From NCBI GenBank assembly GCA_024686055.1, contig JAIBDV010000090.1, forward strand, positions 1 through 9,327: a DNA stretch of 9,327 nucleotides, given 5' to 3'. The stretch is from Neptuniibacter sp. (GTDB lineage: Bacteria > Pseudomonadota > Gammaproteobacteria > Pseudomonadales > Balneatricaceae). Shown piece by piece: positions 6,195 to 9,327 of this stretch. Each line of letters begins with the position of its first letter. Position 1 is the first letter of the stretch. The position numbers and the translations under genes are program-made. The notes under the pieces were generated by a model that saw only the letters and a list, made by a program, of their open reading frames with translations, did not search any database and had not been told where the DNA came from.

Positions 6195-7274
6195 ATGACA
6201 GCGCTCAAACGGCACCTTCACCACTGGCACCCTTACCGACAGCGTCTGCTGCGGGGCTGGCGCTGGTGGCAACAACAGTTGCTCCTGCTGTGCCCGGCCT
6301 GGCTTTGCCAGCGGCTGATCAGTGGCCAGCAACCCGGCTATCTGCTGATCAACGGCCAGCATTATGAACTGCTCAGCGACCCCGATGCACTGGAACAACC
6401 GATAACCGTTATTGAACCAGACACCGCGCCCCTGCCCCAGGCCTTGCGTCAGCAACTGGAGCGCTTTGACCCGCTGGTGATTCTGATACCTGACACGCTG
6501 GTGCTGCGCGCGCCAGTCCAGCTGCCCGCAACAGCAGCCCAGCACATCGACCGGGTCATCGCGCATCAGCTGCCTCAACTGACCCCCTTTGCCCCTGATC
6601 AGGTCTATGTCAGTCATCAGCCGCTGCCCTGTGAGCCAGACACACTGCGGCTGGAGTTACAGCTGGTGCCCAAAGCGCTGGTCGATACACAGCTGGCACA
6701 GTTACGCCACTGGGGTCTGAACTGCGACACCCTGCGCCCACTCAGCATGGCCCACTGCCCAGGCTACACCTTACTGCCGCCACCTCCCGTCAGCCGCCGC
6801 CCATTACGGCAGTTAAACCGGCTGTTGCTGGCCGGCAATCTGGCCCTGCTGATCACCCTGATCGCCTTGCCTCTATGGCAAAAACAGCAGCAGATCAGCG
6901 CACTCGAAACCGAACGCAATCGCTTACGGGCCAACGCTGAGGCGGTCCTTCAGACCCGCCAACAACTGGATCAGCTCACTCAGGTGCAGCAGCAGCTACA
7001 ACAGAAGCGCGACCAGCCCGGCCGGCATCTCCCGGCCCTGGCCAGCCTTAGTACACAGCTGCCTGACAGCGCCTGGCTCAACCAGCTGGAATGGCAGAAG
7101 AATGGCATCACCCTGCAGGGCGAAGCGGACAATGCCTCGGCGCTGATCAGTCAGCTGGACAAGGCAACCACATTTTCTCGAGTCGAGTTTGGCACGCCGG
7201 TTACCCGCAACCCCAACAACGGTAAAGAACGCTTCAGTATCAACCTGCAGTTCAATCGTGAGGCAACCCCATGA
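6195..7274 (+). CDS. gspL: T2SS inner-membrane protein GspL (PilN-like type)
   Basis: This 359-residue bitopic protein links the ATPase GspE to the membrane platform. Residues 1-45 are rich in Trp, Arg and His and then apolar, perhaps lying on the membrane. A compact cytoplasmic region follows (about 48-200), with YLLINGQHYELL and VQLPATAAQHIDRVIAHQL...LTPFAPDQVY, a pattern shared by GspL and PilN/HofN proteins. The single membrane segment is near 208-227. Next come a glutamine-rich coiled coil (about 228-272) and a periplasmic ferredoxin-like domain of the PilN type (about 285-354, SLSTQLPDSAWLNQLEW). AAGGAGAT at 6183-6190 gives a strong start. I see no clear ATP-binding motif in the cytoplasmic part. 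Its place before gspM supports the call. Confidence 0.88.
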   Translation: MTALKRHLHHWHPYRQRLLRGWRWWQQQLLLLCPAWLCQRLISGQQPGYLLINGQHYELLSDPDALEQPITVIEPDTAPLPQALRQQLERFDPLVILIPDTLVLRAPVQLPATAAQHIDRVIAHQLPQLTPFAPDQVYVSHQPLPCEPDTLRLELQLVPKALVDTQLAQLRHWGLNCDTLRPLSMAHCPGYTLLPPPPVSRRPLRQLNRLLLAGNLALLITLIALPLWQKQQQISALETERNRLRANAEAVLQTRQQLDQLTQVQQQLQQKRDQPGRHLPALASLSTQLPDSAWLNQLEWQKNGITLQGEADNASALISQLDKATTFSRVEFGTPVTRNPNNGKERFSINLQFNREATP

Positions 7275-7855
7275 ACCAGCTCTCCGCAGGTCGCCAGCAG
7301 GCATTGGCACTGGCCATTCTGGCAGCGGTGCTACTGGCCAGCTGGGGTCTGGTTATTCAGCCGCTGCGCCTGGCCTATCAGCACGCCGATAGTCAGATCA
7401 GCGATCTGCAGGATCAGCTGCAGCGCTACCAGCGGATCAACCAGAGCCATAGCGCCCTGCAAGCCCAGCTGCAGCAACGTCAACAGCACTTTGATAATGC
7501 CAACGTATTGCTGCAGGGGCGTACCCAGGCGCTACTCTCTGCCAGCCTGCAGCAGCTGTTACGCGAGGTGATAGCCAGCAACGGTGGCGAGCTGGTGCGT
7601 GTACAGTCAATGGACCCCTTGCCCGATCAGCAGCTGACCGCTGTCCGGCTGCAGGTAAAACTGCGGGCCAACCTGGACCAGATACTCGCCAGTCTGTTAC
7701 AGCTACAGCAGGGCCAGCCGCTGTTAACCCTGAGCCAGCTCAGCATTCAAACCCGCCCGACACGTATTCTGCGCAGTACGGGTCAGCCGATCGCCTGGCC
7801 ACTGGATATCCAGTTCCAGCTCAGCGGCTACAGCCTGCGCCAGGAGGCTCCATGA
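7271..7855 (+). CDS. gspM: T2SS inner-membrane protein GspM (GspMb/PilO-like)
   Basis: This 194-residue bitopic protein partners GspL in the inner-membrane platform. A short cytoplasmic N-terminus precedes one membrane segment (about 10-30), a coiled coil (about 35-75) and a small alpha/beta periplasmic domain (about 85-190), where SASLQQLLREVIASNGG and LRANLDQILASLLQLQ fit the ferredoxin-like fold of the GspMb/PilO group. Glutamine is extreme: 36 of 194 residues by my count, with one lysine. GAGG at 7260-7263 precedes the ATG by 7 nt. The gene overlaps gspL and gspN by 4 nt each (ATGA). Sequence identity in this family is low, so the call leans on size, topology and position. Confidence 0.85.
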   Translation: MNQLSAGRQQALALAILAAVLLASWGLVIQPLRLAYQHADSQISDLQDQLQRYQRINQSHSALQAQLQQRQQHFDNANVLLQGRTQALLSASLQQLLREVIASNGGELVRVQSMDPLPDQQLTAVRLQVKLRANLDQILASLLQLQQGQPLLTLSQLSIQTRPTRILRSTGQPIAWPLDIQFQLSGYSLRQEAP

Positions 7856-8343
7856 AAGCCCGCCAGCGTCAGCTCAGCCTGCTCCTTGTACAACTGAGTA
7901 TTGCCAGCCTGCTGATCTGGAAGCTGAGCCAGCCGCCAGTAACCAATAATCAGACAACCTCAGCAGCGCTGTCAGATCCGCAGACGACACAGGCATCAGC
8001 CCCGCCGGTCGATTTTCAGCGCCGGACTATCATCACTCCGGCGCAACAGCAACAGATCCTTCAACGACCACTGTTCACAGCCAGCCGCCGACCGGTCAGC
8101 ACCGTCAGCCAGCTCCAGCACCGCCCGGTGACCGAACTGACCGACTGGCGACTGAGCGGCATCATCACCACAGGTCAGGTGGCCGTAGCGATGTTCAAAA
8201 CAGATGGGGATAGCAAAGCCCTGCAGCCCGGTATGCGGCTGGATGGCTGGACCGTCACCCAGATCAGCCGTGCCAGCGTCACCCTGCGCCAGGGGGGTGA
8301 GCAAATCCAGCTGAAATTACATAACGAAGAACACGGGGGCTGA
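7852..8343 (+). CDS. gspN: T2SS protein GspN / GspC-like HR-domain protein
   Basis: This 163-residue protein probably links the inner-membrane platform to the secretin, the job of GspC in other systems. It has a basic N-terminus, one membrane segment (about 8-24), a linker rich in P, T, S and Q (about 27-57), then a small periplasmic domain (about 60-157). That domain shows RPLFTASRRPV (72-82), LSGIITTGQVAVAMF (101-115) and LQPGMRLDGWTVTQI followed by VTLRQGGEQIQLKL, the rhythm of the HR domain of GspC and of XpsN. It ends there: no PDZ domain or coiled coil follows. AGGAGG at 7842-7847 gives a strong start, overlapping gspM by 4 nt. Position between gspM and gspD equals xpsN in Xanthomonas. 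It could equally be named gspC. Confidence 0.8.
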   Translation: MKARQRQLSLLLVQLSIASLLIWKLSQPPVTNNQTTSAALSDPQTTQASAPPVDFQRRTIITPAQQQQILQRPLFTASRRPVSTVSQLQHRPVTELTDWRLSGIITTGQVAVAMFKTDGDSKALQPGMRLDGWTVTQISRASVTLRQGGEQIQLKLHNEEHGG

Positions 8344-8388
8344 ACTCATGTCAGCCATCCGCAGTCATAATCAGCCACAGTCATCAAC

Positions 8389-8406
8389 GGGCGTCCATCA
8401 TCGCCC
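8389..8406 (+). other. Small hairpin in the gspN-gspD spacer
   Basis: GGGCG (8389-8393) and CGCCC (8402-8406) can pair over an 8-nt loop, just 3 nt before the gspD ribosome binding site. No T-run follows, so it is not a classic terminator. It could modulate gspD translation or RNA stability; it may also be chance. Confidence 0.25.
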
Positions 8407-8409
8407 AAC

Positions 8410-8415
8410 GGGAGA
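8410..8415 (+). promoter_or_regulatory. Ribosome binding site that sets the gspD start
   Basis: GGGAGA lies 7 nt before ATG 8423. It favours this start over the in-frame ATG at 8348, which has only a G-run upstream and would put 25 polar residues before the lipoprotein signal. Confidence 0.55.
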
Positions 8416-8422
8416 CAGAGCC

Positions 8423-9327
8423 ATGACGCAGCAGTACAAATGGAGCGCCATCATACTGGGACACTTGCTGCTGTTATCGGCCTGCAGTCACCAGCCACCG
8501 CAACAGACAGTTGAGGAACCCCACCAGCCGGTAGGCACTCTGATTCAGCAACAACGTGAACTGCGTGACCAGGCCGCCCGCGAAGCTGCGCCCGCAGCAA
8601 TCACACCGGATTCAGCCACCACCACAGCGCCCGAAACGCGGTCACGTTATGAGCTGATCAGCCCTGGCGAGGGCATGATCAGCCAGCATAATGCCAGCAA
8701 ACCCAGAGCACTGGATCAGAATGGCAAGATTACCCTTAACTTTAAAGACGCCGATGTCAGTGAGATCAGCCGCACCATTCTGGGTGATATTTTGCAGCGT
8801 AACTACACCATTGATGAACGGGTTAGCGGCACGTTTTCCCTGCATACCAGCCGCCCCGTTTCCAGCGAAGCCCTGATCCCGATTCTGGAGTCCATGCTCA
8901 GTGCCAACGGTGCTCTGCTGCATGACAATGGTTCGCTGATCGAAATTGTGCCGCAGTCCCAGGCCCTGCTGAGCCATAACTCGCCCCGCCTGCAACTCGA
9001 TGCCAGCCGCGGCTATCAGACGCTGGTGGTGCCGCTGCGTTATATCGCCGCCCCGGAGATGGCCAAAATATTAGGCCGTTCAGGCCCGGAGCAGAACCGG
9101 GTTGAAGTGGATGAAAAGCGTAATCTGTTGCTACTGACCGGCACCCATCACGAGTTAAGCAGCCTGCTGGATACCATTGATGTATTCGATGTAAACCAGC
9201 TCAAGGGCATGGCCATCGGTATGATCGAACTGGAAACCATCAGCACCCGCACCATGCTGACAGAACTGGATGCCATCTTCAGTGATAAAGCCAAAGGTCC
9301 GCTGGCCGGGATGGTGCGCTTTGTCCC
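8423..9327 (+). CDS. gspD: T2SS secretin GspD, lipoprotein type (3' truncated by the window)
   Basis: The first 301 codons of the outer-membrane secretin, which forms the exit channel, are present. The signal peptide ends in a lipobox, LSAC, with Cys21 as the predicted lipidated residue and Ser22 after it (no Asp+2, so outer-membrane sorting is expected). A P-, Q- and A-rich linker spans about 22-100. The N0 domain follows (about 102-177): ITLNFKDADVSEISRTILGD, NYTIDERVSGTFSLHTSRPV and LESMLSANGALL. N1 (about 198-262) contains LVVPLRYIAAPEMAKIL, then VEVDEKRNLLLLTG and LLDTIDVFDVNQLKG. N2 has just begun at the edge. A lipidated secretin resembles XpsD and would not need a separate pilotin. 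The pore domain lies outside the window. The in-frame ATG at 8348 is a less likely start. Confidence 0.93.
   Translation, partial: MTQQYKWSAIILGHLLLLSACSHQPPQQTVEEPHQPVGTLIQQQRELRDQAAREAAPAAITPDSATTTAPETRSRYELISPGEGMISQHNASKPRALDQNGKITLNFKDADVSEISRTILGDILQRNYTIDERVSGTFSLHTSRPVSSEALIPILESMLSANGALLHDNGSLIEIVPQSQALLSHNSPRLQLDASRGYQTLVVPLRYIAAPEMAKILGRSGPEQNRVEVDEKRNLLLLTGTHHELSSLLDTIDVFDVNQLKGMAIGMIELETISTRTMLTELDAIFSDKAKGPLAGMVRFV

Noticed and set aside
5797..6617. Long - strand frames opposite gspK and gspL
   Set aside because: They have no start signals or motifs, and the + strand genes carry clear family signatures.
8348..8422. Upstream in-frame ATG as the gspD start
   Set aside because: It lacks a good ribosome binding site and would add 25 polar residues before a well-formed lipoprotein signal; kept only as an alternative.
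1..9327. tRNA, rRNA, CRISPR array, insertion sequence or integrase
   Set aside because: I looked on both strands and saw no regularly spaced repeats, terminal inverted repeats, transposase motifs or RNA gene patterns.

Overview
The window is almost entirely one operon for a type II secretion system (T2SS), the machine that exports folded proteins from the periplasm across the outer membrane of Gram-negative bacteria. All genes lie on the + strand. The order is gspE-F-G-H-I-J-K-L-M-N-D, with the secretin gene gspD last and cut by the right edge. This is the order known from the Xanthomonas xps cluster; it is not the gspC-D-E-F order of Klebsiella pul or Vibrio eps. GC content (about 60% by eye), gene families and gene order point to a gammaproteobacterium. 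I cannot name the genus. The proteins are unusually rich in glutamine.

Left edge (1-417). The first 110 bases are the C-terminal end of a GspB-like protein, a T2SS accessory factor. Next comes a decayed gene (128-355). It keeps a strong ribosome binding site, the first residues of a receiver domain (RVVLADD) and, directly joined to them, a LuxR/NarL-type helix-turn-helix. That helix-turn-helix is broken by one in-frame TAG. I read it as the remnant of a NarL/FixJ-family response regulator that lost most of its middle. The rest of this stretch is a more AT-rich intergenic region with a short palindrome and a possible sigma70 promoter for gspE.

Core operon (418-8343). GspE (cytoplasmic ATPase) and GspF (inner-membrane platform) come first. 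The five pseudopilins follow: GspG (major), then GspH, I, J and K (minor, tip complex). Next are the inner-membrane assembly proteins GspL and GspM, both of the PilN/PilO-like type, and a short bitopic GspN protein that carries a GspC-like periplasmic domain but no PDZ domain. Genes are nearly contiguous: gaps are 1-17 nt, and H/I, I/J, J/K, L/M and M/N overlap, which implies co-transcription and translational coupling.

Right edge (8344-9327). After a 79-nt gap with a small hairpin, gspD begins. It encodes a lipoprotein secretin with N0, N1 and the start of N2 visible. The lipid anchor suggests a self-targeting secretin. No prepilin peptidase (gspO), gspA, classical gspC or pilotin gene is in the window.

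How the parts work together: GspE hydrolyses ATP at the cytoplasmic face and drives GspF/L/M to assemble a GspG pseudopilus tipped by GspH-I-J-K. GspN probably links this platform to the GspD channel. Apart from the pseudogene, the short GspN and the glutamine bias, this is a fairly ordinary secretion operon.
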